NCBI RefSeq assembly: GCF_040183065.1
Contig: NC_091119.1
Location: 190,632,043 to 190,696,042 of the forward strand
Origin: Periplaneta americana
Taxonomy: Eukaryota > Arthropoda > Insecta > Blattodea > Blattidae
Direction of reading: 5' to 3'
DNA length: 64,000 bases
The notes under the pieces were generated by a model. That model was given only the letters and a program-made list of their open reading frames with translations, had not been told where the DNA came from and did no database searches. Shown piece after piece: positions 9,480 through 20,567 of this stretch (the first letter of the stretch is position 1; each line of letters starts with the position of its first letter). The translations under genes were made by a program, and so were the position numbers.

Positions 9480-10223
9480 TTTGTGCGAGATCGTGCGCAT
9501 TTGCTTGGTTTCCGCACAAAACCAATCCGCGGAAAGTCTAAAATTCCACATTCAGTATTCACAACATAACACACATAACAATTTCCCTCTTCTTACCGCT
9601 TAAGTGACATATTGATTTTACTGCTTTAGGCTTTTAACATATTATTTTTAGAGACGTTCAATATAGTAATAATTATAAATTGGGAACTTACCACTGCAAT
9701 TTTACCTAAATTGCACTGATAATTATCGTTTTTAAATATTTGCAAAAAATTAAGTATACTCTACAACTCCACTAAAGTTACTGCATTCGTGATACAAGTA
9801 ACATTAAGGAAGCCGTGAAAAAATCAACAAGATTACAGACTCGTTACATAACCTTATCGTTTGTTTTAAGTTCGCATTTATAGACTGGGGGGGGGGGAAG
9901 ACAGACGTATATTACGGCCTGCTGGAGTATACTAAACACAGAAAACATTTTAAAGCAACAATGTTGAAGATAGATATTTTTGTTTTGCAAATTTGCCGTC
10001 ATTGAACAAAAACCAAGATGGAGATTTCATTGCAACTAATTGCAAATTCCTCTTTCAGGTATGTAATAAACGATCCTCGCACAAAATAATGTACGATACA
10101 CGAGCGGTATGTTTTCTTTCAATTCTCGGAAATTAAAAAAGCTCAACTACGTTTCGCTTTTTAAAACTTTTCCTCGAACATGAAAACTTCAACATACCGC
10201 TCTTGTAACGCATATTACTATTA
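9480..10223 (+). repeat. unclassified 0.7-kb interspersed repeat, copy B
   Basis: Collinear with copy A, with small indels; it keeps the TTTGTGCGAGATCG start, the hairpin module near the right end and the CAG/GTATGT junction at 10058/10059. A run of nine G at about 9888-9898 corresponds to a shorter G run in copy A. Confidence 0.75.
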
Positions 10224-10288
10224 CATTCTCTATGGAATTGAAAACTAATATAGTTTAATATTAGTTTTCAATTTCAGAAAGAATGTAA
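10221..10288. repeat. 68-bp palindrome
   Basis: TTACATTCT and GAATTGAAAACTAATA are followed by their inverse complements after a short loop, giving a near-perfect hairpin between the repeat copy and the satellite array. Confidence 0.7.
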
Positions 10289-10351
10289 AAATAGTGTAAC
10301 AACAAATTTGTATAGTAGTGCATGCAGCATACCGAATAAAAAGAAGAAAAA

Positions 10352-11570
10352 TACATATATAATATATCATATCATCATATCGTATCGTATCATATATCAT
10401 ATATCATATCATATCATATATCATATCATATCATATCATATCATATCATATCATATCATATCATATCATTATCTTGCTATCACCAGTCCCATCGACGCTA
10501 AATAACCTAGTAGCTGATACAGCGTCGTTAAATAATCATATCATGTCATATCATATCAAAGCATATATCATATCATATCATATCATATCATATCATATCA
10601 TATATCATATCATATCATATCATATCATATCATATCATTATCTTGCTATCACCAGTCCCATCGACGCTAAATAACCTAGTAGCTGATACAGAGTCGTTAA
10701 ATAATCATATCATGTCATATCATATCATATCATATCATATATCATATCATATCATATCATTATCTTGCTATCACCAGTCCCATCGACGCTAAATAACCTA
10801 GTAGCTGATACATTGTCGTTAAATAATCATATCATGTCATATCATATCAAAGCATATATCATATCATATATCATATATCATATCATATCATATCATATAT
10901 CATATCATATCATTATCTTGCTATCACCAGTCCCATCGACGCTAAATAACCTAGTATCTGATACAGCGTCGTTAAATAATCGTATCATGTCATATCATAT
11001 ATCATATCATATCATATATCATGTCATATCATATCATATCATATCATATCATATATCATATATCATATATCATATATCTTATCATATATCATATCATATC
11101 ATATCATATATCATATCATATCATATATCATATATATCATATATCATATCATATCATATCATATCATATCATATCATATATCATATCATATCATATCATA
11201 TCATATCATATATCATATCATATATCATATCATATCATATATCATATCACATCATATATCATATCACATCATATATCATATCACATCATATATCATATCA
11301 CATCATATATCATACCATATCATATCATATATCATATATCATATCATATCATATCATATCATATCATATCATATCATATCATATCATATATCATATCATA
11401 TTATATCATATCATATCATATCATTACCTTGCTATCACCAGTCCCATCGACGCTAAATAACCTAGTAGCTGATACAGCGTCGTTAAATAATCATATCATG
11501 TCATATCATATATCATATCATATAATATCATATCATATCATATAATATCGTATCATATATCATATCATAC
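10352..11570. repeat. (ATATC)n satellite with captured SINE tails
   Basis: About 1.2 kb of ATATC/ATC-type repeats is interrupted five times (near 10472, 10641, 10763, 10916 and 11427) by a ~65-bp block. That block contains CATCGACGCTAAATAACC and GTCGTTAAATAA, the 3' end of SINE family 1. Blocks 1 and 3 are followed by the same AAAGCATATATC variant, showing higher-order unit structure. Long open frames here are repeat translations, not genes. Confidence 0.9.
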
Positions 11571-11708
11571 ATAATGTGTATCGTTTCATACATCATTATA
11601 TGTATCGTATCGTATCATATTAGCCGTTCAGAGCAGAAGTGGTGTAAGTCAAAATTGGATAATGAGGTTTAAAGTAAAAAATTCTGTAAAATCCAGTAGA
11701 TCCCTAGA

Positions 11709-11857
11709 TTTTTTCCGAGGTTTTTCCCAACCGTAAGGCAAATTTCAGGTAATCTATGGCGAATCCTCGGCCTCATCTCGCCAAATATCTTCTTTCTGTC
11801 ACCAATCTCATCGACGCTAAATAACCTCGTAGTTGATACAACGTCATTAAATAACCA
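11709..11857 (+). mobile_element. SINE family 1, 5'-truncated copy
   Basis: Starts inside the SINE body at TTTTTTCCGAGG and runs to GTCATTAAATAACC. The tRNA head is missing. Confidence 0.75.
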
Positions 11858-12060
11858 AGTAAAAAGAAACAGCTGATTAAATATCAGCAACAACAAAATC
11901 ATAGCCAATGTTAATAGGATAAATCACTAGAAACATCTTTCACGGATTTCCTCATCATGGGATTTCAACGGAGCCACCCTGCCTTGTGTAGAAGGCCATT
12001 ACCCAATAGGGATCTACTGGCTATCTCATATTAGGGTTCAATATGCAACCGGTAATTTTT
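11858..12060 (+). repeat. repeat segment with intact (empty) LINE target site
   Basis: Paralogous to 8751-8887 plus 9440-9478. The sequence GGGATCTACTGGCTATCTCATATT is continuous here, whereas the other copy is split by a LINE at ATCTACT. Confidence 0.65.
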
Positions 12061-12789
12061 TACGAAATCTCATTTCAGAAGATTTTAATCAATCTGTCTC
12101 ACTCCCAGGCACGTTGTAGAGTTGGGAATGTAAATTGGGTATATAATCTTGAAATTTTTTAAGTACGGAAATTTGGAAATCCGTCTGAAGTATTTGCCTA
12201 TCAGATGAAGAGGATCGACGTCCTAGTCACAGGGTGGATTTCGCCTTGGCGTCCCTGCACGGCTTCACTGCAGTATTGACTCATTTGAATTCAAGAGAGA
12301 AATAAAATGTCAAGAGTGCTGACACCTAGGAGGCTGTCACACGCCCCGTGCGTGCTGCGCGGCGGCGCAATCACCGCTGACAGGTTACAATATTGAATGT
12401 CGCACCGCGCTCCGGAGTTCGTCAGCCTATTGTTTGTACAGTGCGCCACGGATGCAACGTCCCTGCTCGTATTCTAATCTCAGAGGCACAGCGCGATCAA
12501 AAATAAGATTGGTGGTATTTTATACTACGGAAGAGATATTACAAAACATCCAGAAATTTTAGCCATACTCACTTCTTATTCTTATAATGCATCTCCAAGA
12601 TTAGTCTGCGTTCTTATTTCTTGTTCCAATTTCGCAGTCTATCTAGTCTTAGACTTTTGTATGTTTCTTCTCCAATATAAGTGTGTGAATATAACATATT
12701 CTTCCCATTGAGTCTTGTATTATGCTTCTTCTCTCCTGTTAAAAGTTTAGATACAGTTGAAAGTTTTTTTTTAATAACCATAGTCCAAA
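12061..12789. other. unassigned; includes a GC-rich patch
   Basis: No gene recognised. About 12230-12500 is markedly GC-rich with several CpG for this window and has no repeat resemblance that I can name. Confidence 0.4.
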
Positions 12790-13035
12790 AACAATATAAT
12801 ATAAATATTGGAAATTTATCCTTTGAAGAGGTGGAGAAGTTCAAATATCTTGGAGCAACAATAACAAATATAAATGATACTCGGTAGAAATTAAACACAG
12901 AATAAATATGGGAAATGCCTGTTTTTATTCGGTTGAGAAGCTTTTATCATCCAGTCTGCTGTCAAAAAATCTGAAAGTTAGAATTTATAAAACAGTTATA
13001 TTACCTGTTGTTCTTTATGGTTGTGAAACTTGGTC
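12790..13035 (+). pseudogene. LINE family A reverse-transcriptase fragment
   Basis: The plus strand encodes [20 protein letters not shown], then after a frameshift at about 12883 [20 protein letters not shown] and LPVVLYGCETW, collinear with the better copy at 53751. It stops abruptly after CETW, where mariner sequence begins, so the LINE was probably broken by that insertion or truncated beside it. Confidence 0.8.
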
Positions 13036-13900
13036 CCCAAAAATAGAGTTAATTGTCAGGTAAAATCTGTCGGTTTCGTCGCTGTATTCTTCGCACAGAC
13101 GAAGCGACAATCAAGAGAAATGGCGATGTCAATATCCATAATGGTCACTACTGGTCTCAAGTCAGTCCTCTCTGGCTGAGAGAAGTGATCAGCTAGCATA
13201 GGTGGAGTGTCAATGTCTAGTGTGGCATCTTCGGATACCGAATGATTGGACCTTATTTCTTTGAAGGTGCTCTGAATAGTGTCATGTATGCTGACTTCCT
13301 GAAGAACATCCTCAACCAACTTTCGGAGGACGTAGTAATGTGGCTTCAGCAGGATGGTTGCCCAACTCATTTATCTTTGGTGGCACGTGATACAGCCAAT
13401 CAGCTCTTCGCTGGGCGATGGATTGGGAGATGCGGTTCTGTGGCATGGCCAGCACTATCTCCTGACTTGAATACTTTGGATTTCTTTTCTTGGGAAACGT
13501 TAAAAACATCGTTTATCAAGACTGTCCCACAATAAGAGATGACATAGAATAGCGAATCCGGGAGACCTGCCAGTCACTTGACCACGCCGAATTGTTACGA
13601 GTCACTGACAGTGTTAGAAGAAGAGTACGGGTGCGTGCTGCTCAGAACGGTAGACAGTTTGAACATTTATAAAAATTAATGGAATTGTCCATTCTTTCAG
13701 TAAAATGTCAACATTAATTGTCTTGTTTACATTTTCGTCTTTTAACATTTCTCAATATTGATGGCATTATCTTTTTGTACGTTTTCTCATTGAAAGAGTA
13801 GGCATTGGTAAAAACGTTTACTATGAAAGTTGTTTGTTATCAAGAGTTCTGTCAAATGGTACCTTATTTGACCCGGACTCCCATTTGAAATTTTAGTGAT
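13036..13900 (+). mobile_element. mariner-like DNA transposon remnant
   Basis: Contains a degenerate mariner transposase (13057-13671) with A+T-rich sequence after its stop. Terminal inverted repeats were not resolved, so the boundaries are approximate; the left one is where LINE homology ends. Confidence 0.6.
13057..13671 (+). pseudogene. mariner-like transposase (DD41D spacing), 3' two-thirds
   Basis: The frame reads from RTDEATIKRNGDVNIHNGHYW, carrying the first catalytic Asp in a DEA context. It continues through WSVNV and GPYFFEGALNSVMYADFL to WLQQDGCPTH with the second Asp, then RWIGRCGSVAWPALSPDLNTLDFF with the third. I count 41 residues between the second and third Asp. The C terminus reads VRRRVRVRAAQNGRQFEHL. 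In-frame TAG codons near 13192 and 13222, a TAG near 13550 and a frameshift near 13530 make it a pseudogene. The N-terminal HTH domain is not seen. Confidence 0.8.
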
Positions 13901-14572
13901 ACGCCACTGACCCTACTTCCTTTTAGAGCTGATTAATGAAATCAAGCTCAAATGAAAGTTCATATGCGGTTTAGTAATAAATATTTTTTCTCGAAAATTT
14001 TAATGCACTAGATTCCGAAATAAATTACTCTTACGGGTGGTCTGAATCACTCTTTATATGAAATAACGGAGGGAATGTTGCTCTTTATGAAATATAGTTT
14101 TCAATTAGCCTAAATAATCACTTAGAAATTTTACCGCAGGAGAAGTGGGTCATCTTCAATAAAATCAAATGCTAAAGAATCTCCTATGGTACATAACAAT
14201 AAAAATATTCAATAATCCCATTTTTTAAATATTTTGTTTTGACTTCGTACCAAGTAATGAACTTTGCTCGCGTTTTAACACAGGTCGATAATTCTGTACT
14301 GAATGTCGGTTACTAACTCCTGATCAAGTTTATAAGTTGGCTAACCTGACTACCGTGGGCTTTCCTCTTTTCCTTCCGTGACTAAAGAAAGAAGCAACCT
14401 TTTCTATTATTATCCCGAGCGGAGTAGTAACTTAAATAAAGCAAGCAATACTGTTTCCACACTGGCCGGTTCTCCCCGGTGAAACCTAACTTCTTCGCAA
14501 TGAATAATATATCTCTCTGACAGCTAAAGAAGAAGCTGCATGACTTTGTAATAAACCATCCAGCCCGTTTCA

Positions 14573-14603
<31 letters not shown>

Positions 14604-14929
14604 ATATAGGCCCTTACACAATGCACGCTGTATGTTGAAATTGATATATTTACAAAAAGTCAGGCAGCGAGCTTGGATGTGAATAGTTTCACCAGTTCCG
14701 ACCGTTTTATGGTCTCTTAATCTTTATGAAAAATTAAGACTTGTAGTAGACGGAGCTATAACTGTATCCCATGCGATTTCATGTGTACAGAACTGGGTCA
14801 GTCTGCTGGAAATACACAGATGCGAAGTGTAGAAGCGGATATTGGATCGAAATTGATATACCTACAGCATGAACCGAAAGTATTGTCATTAATTTCAGGT
14901 GGTTACTCTGTGAGATATTTCAAACAATA
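13901..14929. other. unassigned spacer with poly-T tract
   Basis: No gene recognised. A run of about 27 T at 14573-14599 may mark the poly(A) tail of a minus-strand retroposon, but no body was identified next to it. Confidence 0.4.
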
Positions 14930-15598
14930 AAGTTACACACAGTTTTCCTTGACTATGCTTCCTTTTCGAAATAAAAATTGTTTGATATGAAACATTATGG
15001 TGTTCCACAAGGCTCAATAATTGGTCCTCTGCTATTCTTAGTAGCAATAAATGGCCTTCCTAAATTCATTAAAGCTATAACAATTATGTATGCTGATGAC
15101 ACTACATTCTTATGTTCTAGTTCTACTCTGAATGAATTACATGCTCTATCCAATGATATTCTATCATAGATGGCTTTATAGTTTGAATCTAATGGTTTTT
15201 TCCTTAATCAAGAAAAGACTATCAACATAATTTTTACCCTAAATCATGTAATGAAAAAGGACAACATACAAAACTATACCAAATGTCTAGGACTTTTTAT
15301 AGACTCCAGTTTAACATGGGAAAAACATATCGAATTTATGTGCACAAAATTATCAAGAGTTATATAATTATTAAAGAAATTAGTGACTTGCGTTACTCAA
15401 AATTATTTAAGATGTGCCTACTTTTCGTTCTTTCAGTCGATAATTACTGTAGGTATGCCTTAATTTTTTGGGGAAATGGTAGCAAAATTCAGTGTTTTTT
15501 GATTTTGCAAAAGAAAGCCATTAGAATTCTATGTAAATCAAACTATCTTGAACATTGTCTACCTCTTTTCAAACAATCACAAATATTAACTGTCATTA

Positions 15599-15660
<62 letters not shown>

Positions 15661-16168
15661 GACCTAGTCCTTTACACTCGACAAAATATAGACACTCATT
15701 AATAGCCAATATACATGATCATGAAATTATAAATAGTGAACAAATTAATATCCCATACTGTAGATTACATAAAACTAGTACAGATTTTTCTGTCATGGGG
15801 ATGAAATTATATAATAAGCTTCCCAGTCAATATTATAAGTTACCAACCAATAGTTTCAAAGCTAGATTTTATAATTGGCTTTTAATTAATCCGTTCTACT
15901 CTGTAGATGAGTTTCTTAACATAAATTCATATGAAATTGTTTTTTAATAAATAAAGTTATTTAAATTTAGTTACAAATATTACATTATGAGTGGAGTGTT
16001 TTCATTAATTTTAGAGTTTCAAAATGTTTTGTTTTTTCATTCTAATTAAACTTCACTGTTTTCCATTATATGTGTATTTACAAGTGTATGTTTTTTTTTT
16101 TTTTTGTGACGAAGCCTATCACTGTATGTTTAATGGCTTAATAAATTGAATTGAATTGAATTGAATCA
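14930..16168 (+). pseudogene. LINE 3' half, CR1/jockey-group reverse transcriptase
   Basis: The plus strand encodes YGVPQGSIIGPLLFLVAING and then IMYADDTTFLCSSS, the RT palm with the catalytic YADD. Broken by stops and frameshifts, it continues as FFLNQEKTINIIF, CLGLFIDSSLTWEKHIEFMC, FWGNGSKIQCFLILQKKAIRIL and, past a (TA)n expansion at 15603-15659, GMKLYNKLPSQYYKL and FYNWLLINPFYSVDEFL before TAA at about 15946. The 3' UTR ends at about 16168 in (TTGAA)n, a short tandem tail instead of poly(A). The endonuclease domain is missing. Confidence 0.8.
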
Positions 16169-16230
16169 ATATTCACAACGTGTTTTGGGAAAGCATTGAT
16201 TTAATTCCCTCCCAATATGGTCAGTAATAA

Positions 16231-16938
16231 GGGGAGAGGACGGTATTTTTTTTTAACTTTTTCATATTTGGTGTTAAATATTAATTTTTTGTATGTAGAG
16301 AGCTCATGGTTATAGCAACACAACCAAATGCAAATATTTTGAAAAATAAATTATTTAGGGGCCAGTTTTAAAAAAATGTACCCAATGCAGGATTTTACTA
16401 AAACCGATTTATTTAAGCCATTTTTTAAGATAAATTCAAACAGTTTGTTGTAATTTACTTGTAAACGCATGTTCTACAAACTGTCTGTAATAGAATTTTG
16501 ATATTAATCCCTACATTTTTAAAATAAACAATTAAAATTTAATAACTCTTTTTTATTTTCTTTCTTGCAAACAGACAGACTTATTTTCAAAAAGAAATCA
16601 ATTAGGAAAAATCTGTTACAGAGAAAATTTTCCTAATAGACTAGGGAATGTGTGTTGTAATTTTCATTCATGTATATTCAATAGTTCAGAAATTATACCG
16701 ATTTTTGTGTGGCAATGTAGCAAAAAAATGAAGTTCCGTAAACAGCAATCAAAGGGCGTTGTGATTTAAAAATCCAGAGCGCAAGAAGATTAAAAATGGC
16801 GTCTCAAGATCCGATAAGGGCACAAATACCCACAAAATGTTATACAATGTATTCCACACATCACAGAATATTTTAAAGAAAACATTTTACTTTTTGAAAA
16901 TTTACTCATTTTTCACAAAAAAATACCGTCCTCTCCCC
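16231..16938. mobile_element. non-autonomous DNA transposon, TAA target duplication
   Basis: Inverted ends GGGGAGAGGACGGTATTTTT (16231) and its complement ending at 16938 are flanked by TAA on both sides (16228-16230, 16939-16941). A 3-bp TAA duplication suits PIF/Harbinger-type elements. The 708-bp A+T-rich interior has no coding frame. Confidence 0.7.
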
Positions 16939-17063
16939 TAAGAGAGCAGTGTATTATGGTAATAAATTATTGAAAGAATTTTAATTTTATCCTTTAAGTG
17001 TGCAGAAATTTGATCCGAACAAATGTAAGATTTTAAAATTCCTTCGCAAAACGAAAATTTCTG

Positions 17064-17241
17064 GTTGTGACAAATTATCTCGTTGAGGTTTTCCCCTGAC
17101 TTTTCTCTCAACCCATTAAGAACAAATTTTGGGTGACTTTTGACGCTGGACCCCGGACTCATACCACTGACATTATCACCTTCATCTCATTCAGACGCTA
17201 GATAATATAGCAGTTGATAAAGCATCGTAAAATAACCCACA
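17064..17241 (+). mobile_element. SINE family 2, partial
   Basis: Contains GTTGAGGTTTTCCC, GCTGGACCCCGGACTCAT, TTATCACCTTCATCTCATTC and the 3' end GATAAAGCATCGTAAAATAACCC, collinear with the fuller copies at 37998 (plus) and 41543 (minus). The tRNA-like head is missing or decayed. Confidence 0.75.
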
Positions 17242-17374
17242 AAAAATAACTATTTTAGTTTAATTCAGTAGTCAGAAGTACGCTTATTCAACGAAAAAAT
17301 AAATTATAAAAAACCTATTCTAGTAATAGTAATTTGAACTCTATGGACGATTACTAGTCCAGAAGGCTTTGTTG

Positions 17375-17917
17375 ATTCAGTTCCATTTCTAACAAAAGGA
17401 AAGTTTTCTTTTCTCAATCGTACTATCAGGGACTGGAATTCTTTACGTGCAGACTTACTAAAGGCTTTACCAATAACCAAAAACGTATTTAATAATAGGC
17501 TTAAGGACTTTACTAATAGACGGTAGTATATTATACACACTGTTTAAAAGGTGTCATTGATATTTGTTATTGAAGTGTTGTATCAGTGAAGAAGTGTGTT
17601 GTGTCAGTGAAGTGTGTTGTTGTAAGTGAAGTGTGTTTCTGTCAGTGATGATTTATATAGTGGCAGTGCAAAGTATTTGAACGGTGAAATTTTTTTGAAG
17701 TGTTAGTGAAATCAGGATAGTATCAGTGAAATGTGTCGTAGTTTCAGTGCAGTGAGTGAGTTGACAGCGAAATGAGTATTGTGCTGAAATGCACTTGTGC
17801 AGGTATGAACATATCATACTCGTGGGTTTTACTTCGAACTTAGGATTAAGATACAAATTAGATTTACTTTAATTGTTATTTTAAGTGATCATACTTCATT
17901 TAATTTAGGATGCTCCC

Positions 17918-17967
<50 letters not shown>

Positions 17968-18081
17968 GTATTAATTATTATTATTAGTATTATTATTAAT
18001 TGTATTTATTATTGTCATTATTGACTGTAATTAGTTAGCACTGCCACCGACTATAATACCCATTTGCAGTGTGAATAAATA
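17375..18081 (+). pseudogene. LINE 3' end with (CATA)n tail, copy 1
   Basis: The plus strand encodes FPFLNRTIRDWNSLRADLLK and ALPITKN... RLKDFTNRR before TAG at about 17523, the C-terminal end of an insect non-LTR ORF2. The 3' UTR contains degenerate GTGTCAGTGAAGTGTG repeats, an (ATT)n array at 17919-17999, and ends CAGTGTGAATAAATACATACA, leading straight into a CATA array. The same order is found at 55500-56397. Confidence 0.75.
17919..17999. repeat. (ATT)n microsatellite inside LINE 3' UTR
   Basis: ATT array at the same relative place as the one at 56193-56243 in the second LINE copy, so it belongs to the element. Confidence 0.9.
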
Positions 18082-18355
18082 CATACACATACATACATAC
18101 ATACATACATACATACATACATACATACTGTACATACATACATATATACATGCATATTGTACATACATACATGCATACATACATACATACATACATACAT
18201 GCATACTGTACATGCATGCATGCATACATACATACATACATACATACATGCATACTGTACATACATACATACATATATACAGGCATACTGTACATACATA
18301 CATACATACATGCATGCATGCATACATACATACATACATGCATGCATACATACTA
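18082..18355. repeat. (CATA)n array with CATGCA and CTGTACA variants
   Basis: Starts at the 3' terminus of the LINE (AATAAATACATACA). It includes recurrent GCATACTGTACATACA variant blocks. Open frames across it in all frames (Met-Tyr-Val-Cys or His-Thr-Tyr-Ile) are repeat translations. Confidence 0.95.
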
Positions 18356-18374
18356 CCGCACTCTGTTCTAAATA

Positions 18375-18836
18375 GCATATACTAAAGCGAAGTTAAAAAG
18401 TAAAGGTGATAGTGCATCTCCCTACTTTAGCCCGCAGTGAATTGGAAAAGCATCAGATAGAAACTGACCTATACGGACTCTGCTGTATGTTTCACTGAGA
18501 CACATTTTAATTAATGGAACTAGTTTCTTGGGAATACCAAATTCAATAAGAATATCATATAATACTTCCCTCTTAACCGAGTAAAATTGCTACATGCTTA
18601 TTTCCACCATTAACACTGTGTATAATTAAACACAAATGCGTATAAAAGACAGGAGAATAAATGCTTTTCACATTCTTTTGACATCATTGTGCAATGTATA
18701 TTTACTTTCAGAATGTACATATGTGTGTGTTCCCCCATACTACCGTACTCTATTCTAAATAGCAACGTTGTTACCTCAACACATCTCTACCTTTCGCTGC
18801 CTGCAGCGAGTCAACAACCTACATATAGTACATGCA
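18375..18836. repeat. 462-bp duplicated block, copy 1
   Basis: Matches 21465-21926 with a constant offset of 3090 and no net indel. The first ~200 bases are LINE family A (minus strand) and the rest is not LINE. I count 7 mismatches, all in roughly the first 190 bases. A 29-bp piece (CATACTACCGYACTCTRTTC...) at 18351 recurs at 18737 within the same copy. Confidence 0.9.
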
Positions 18837-19440
18837 TGCATGCATACATACATGCATACTGTACATACATACATACATACATACTGTACATACATACATG
18901 CATGCATGCATGCATACTTACATACATACATACATACTGTACATACATACATGCATGCATACATACATACATACATGCATACATACATACATACATACAT
19001 ACATGCATACTGTACATACATACATACATGCATACTGTACATACATACATACATACATGCATACTGTACATACATACATACATGCATACATGCATACATG
19101 CATACTGTACATACATACATACATACATACTTACATGCATGCATGCATGCATGCATACATACATACATGCATACTGTACATACATGCATGCATACATACA
19201 TACATACATACATACATACATACATACATACATACATACATGCATACATGCATACTGTACATACATACATGCATGCATGCATACTGTACATACATACATA
19301 CATGTATACTGTACATACATACATACATACATACATACATACATACATACATGCATACTGTACATACATACATGCATACTGTACATACATACATGCATAC
19401 TGTACATACATACATACATACATACATACATACATACATA
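18831..19440. repeat. (CATA)n array, 0.6 kb
   Basis: CATA repeats with CATGCATG and GCATACTGTACATACA variants at irregular spacing. It starts exactly where duplicated block copy 1 ends. Confidence 0.95.
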
Positions 19441-20155
19441 CAAAAGAGTTACATCCACTTCAATTATCATTATATATTAAACAATCTCTGATACGTGACT
19501 ATCCATAATCTTATATAGCAGAAGCTATAACATAACCTAAATAATATGAATGAGATAAAGGATAAAAAAGTTTTAATTTAGTATGATGAAATAAACATGA
19601 ATCATTTTAAAAGGTACAATTATTGAAAGTACAATGTTGATAAACAAAGAAACAAATGCTAGGGAGGTGATAAAAACAAACAAGTTCTAGGGAGGTGATA
19701 CAAATTATAGGATAAGTAGTCATGATTGGTTGAAAGACGTCGTTCCGTACAGTTTTATTGGTCAAAGGTAGTATGACGTAGTAAAAGTGTAATAATCACC
19801 GAAAACTGACGCGCTGAATCACCGCTAAGTGGGCTGATACTTGCCCATGTCACTTTTCGAACGGCCGGGCACTAAACGAAACTTGTTTCCAAGCGTACAT
19901 CTCTCGTATGTGATGATCAGGCTTCGAAACTTCGAACCCGATAGAGCAGTTCAGTGGGAAATCCGCATAACGGCGTACTGAGTATAGTGACAAAGCGTAC
20001 AGTGGGTGGGGGTACTGTAGAATGAATGCCAACGCATACGCAAAGCAAAAAAAAAACGCTCTGGATTTGAAGGTTCTGACGAATAATTTGGTTTTCATAC
20101 AAACCTATTTTCAAACTGTGTCTGTAACTATTACACGGTTATAAAAGTCTAAGCA
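19441..20155. other. unassigned spacer
   Basis: No gene recognised. Sequence at 19790-20130 is less A+T-rich and may be the upstream part of the hAT-related remnant that follows. Confidence 0.4.
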
Positions 20156-20159
20156 AGAG

Positions 20160-20519
20160 ATGCTGGAAGTCCTCAAATTAGTCGAGGAAACGACACAGAG
20201 AATTAATGAGACACCAAGTACACCGGGTACTGAACGTGTAAACTAGAAGTAGAAATCAATTATTTTATGCAAAAAATAACGGATATAGAACATTGTGTAA
20301 TATAAAGAGCAAATTAGTGGACAAGAATCATCCGAGAATAAAAGACTGTCTCTTAGAGACTGCAAAGATGTTAGGTTTCTTCGTTTTGCTCCTATCACGT
20401 CACGGGACGTAGAGCGTAGCTTGTCACAATACAAACTGTGTTTGGCAGATAACCGAAAAAGATGTACTTTTGAGACACTGAAAATGTATCTTGCAATACA
20501 TTGCAATTCGGTACTGTAA
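20160..20519 (+). pseudogene. hAT-derived (CGGBP1-like) dimerisation-domain remnant
   Basis: The plus strand at about 20387-20519 encodes APITSRDVERSLSQYKLCLA, then RKRCTFETLKMYLAIHCN and a TAA. The DVERSFSQYK / F-T-x-E-N-L-x-x-Y-L pattern is the C-terminal hAT dimerisation motif found in hAT transposases and in the derived CGGBP1-like proteins. Upstream pieces (MLEVLKLVEETTQRINETPS at about 20160, KSKLVDKNHPRIKDCL at about 20310) fit the helical region before that motif, but they lie in different frames or are cut by stops. It is a decayed fragment; whether from an autonomous hAT or a domesticated gene copy cannot be said. Confidence 0.5.
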
Positions 20520-20567
20520 CTGCACTTCCTAAAGACGACCAATAGGATAAATGAAGAAAAAAAAATT

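Noticed and set aside
10765..11545. 231- and 174-residue open frames rich in Ser-Tyr-His-Ile
   Set aside because: They are the ATATC satellite; the hydrophilic breaks are the SINE-tail blocks.
18031..19508. Many overlapping long open frames on both strands (Met-Tyr-Val-Cys or His-Thr-Tyr-Ile rich)
   Set aside because: They are translations of the CATA array in several frames at once; no start context, domain or non-repeat sequence.
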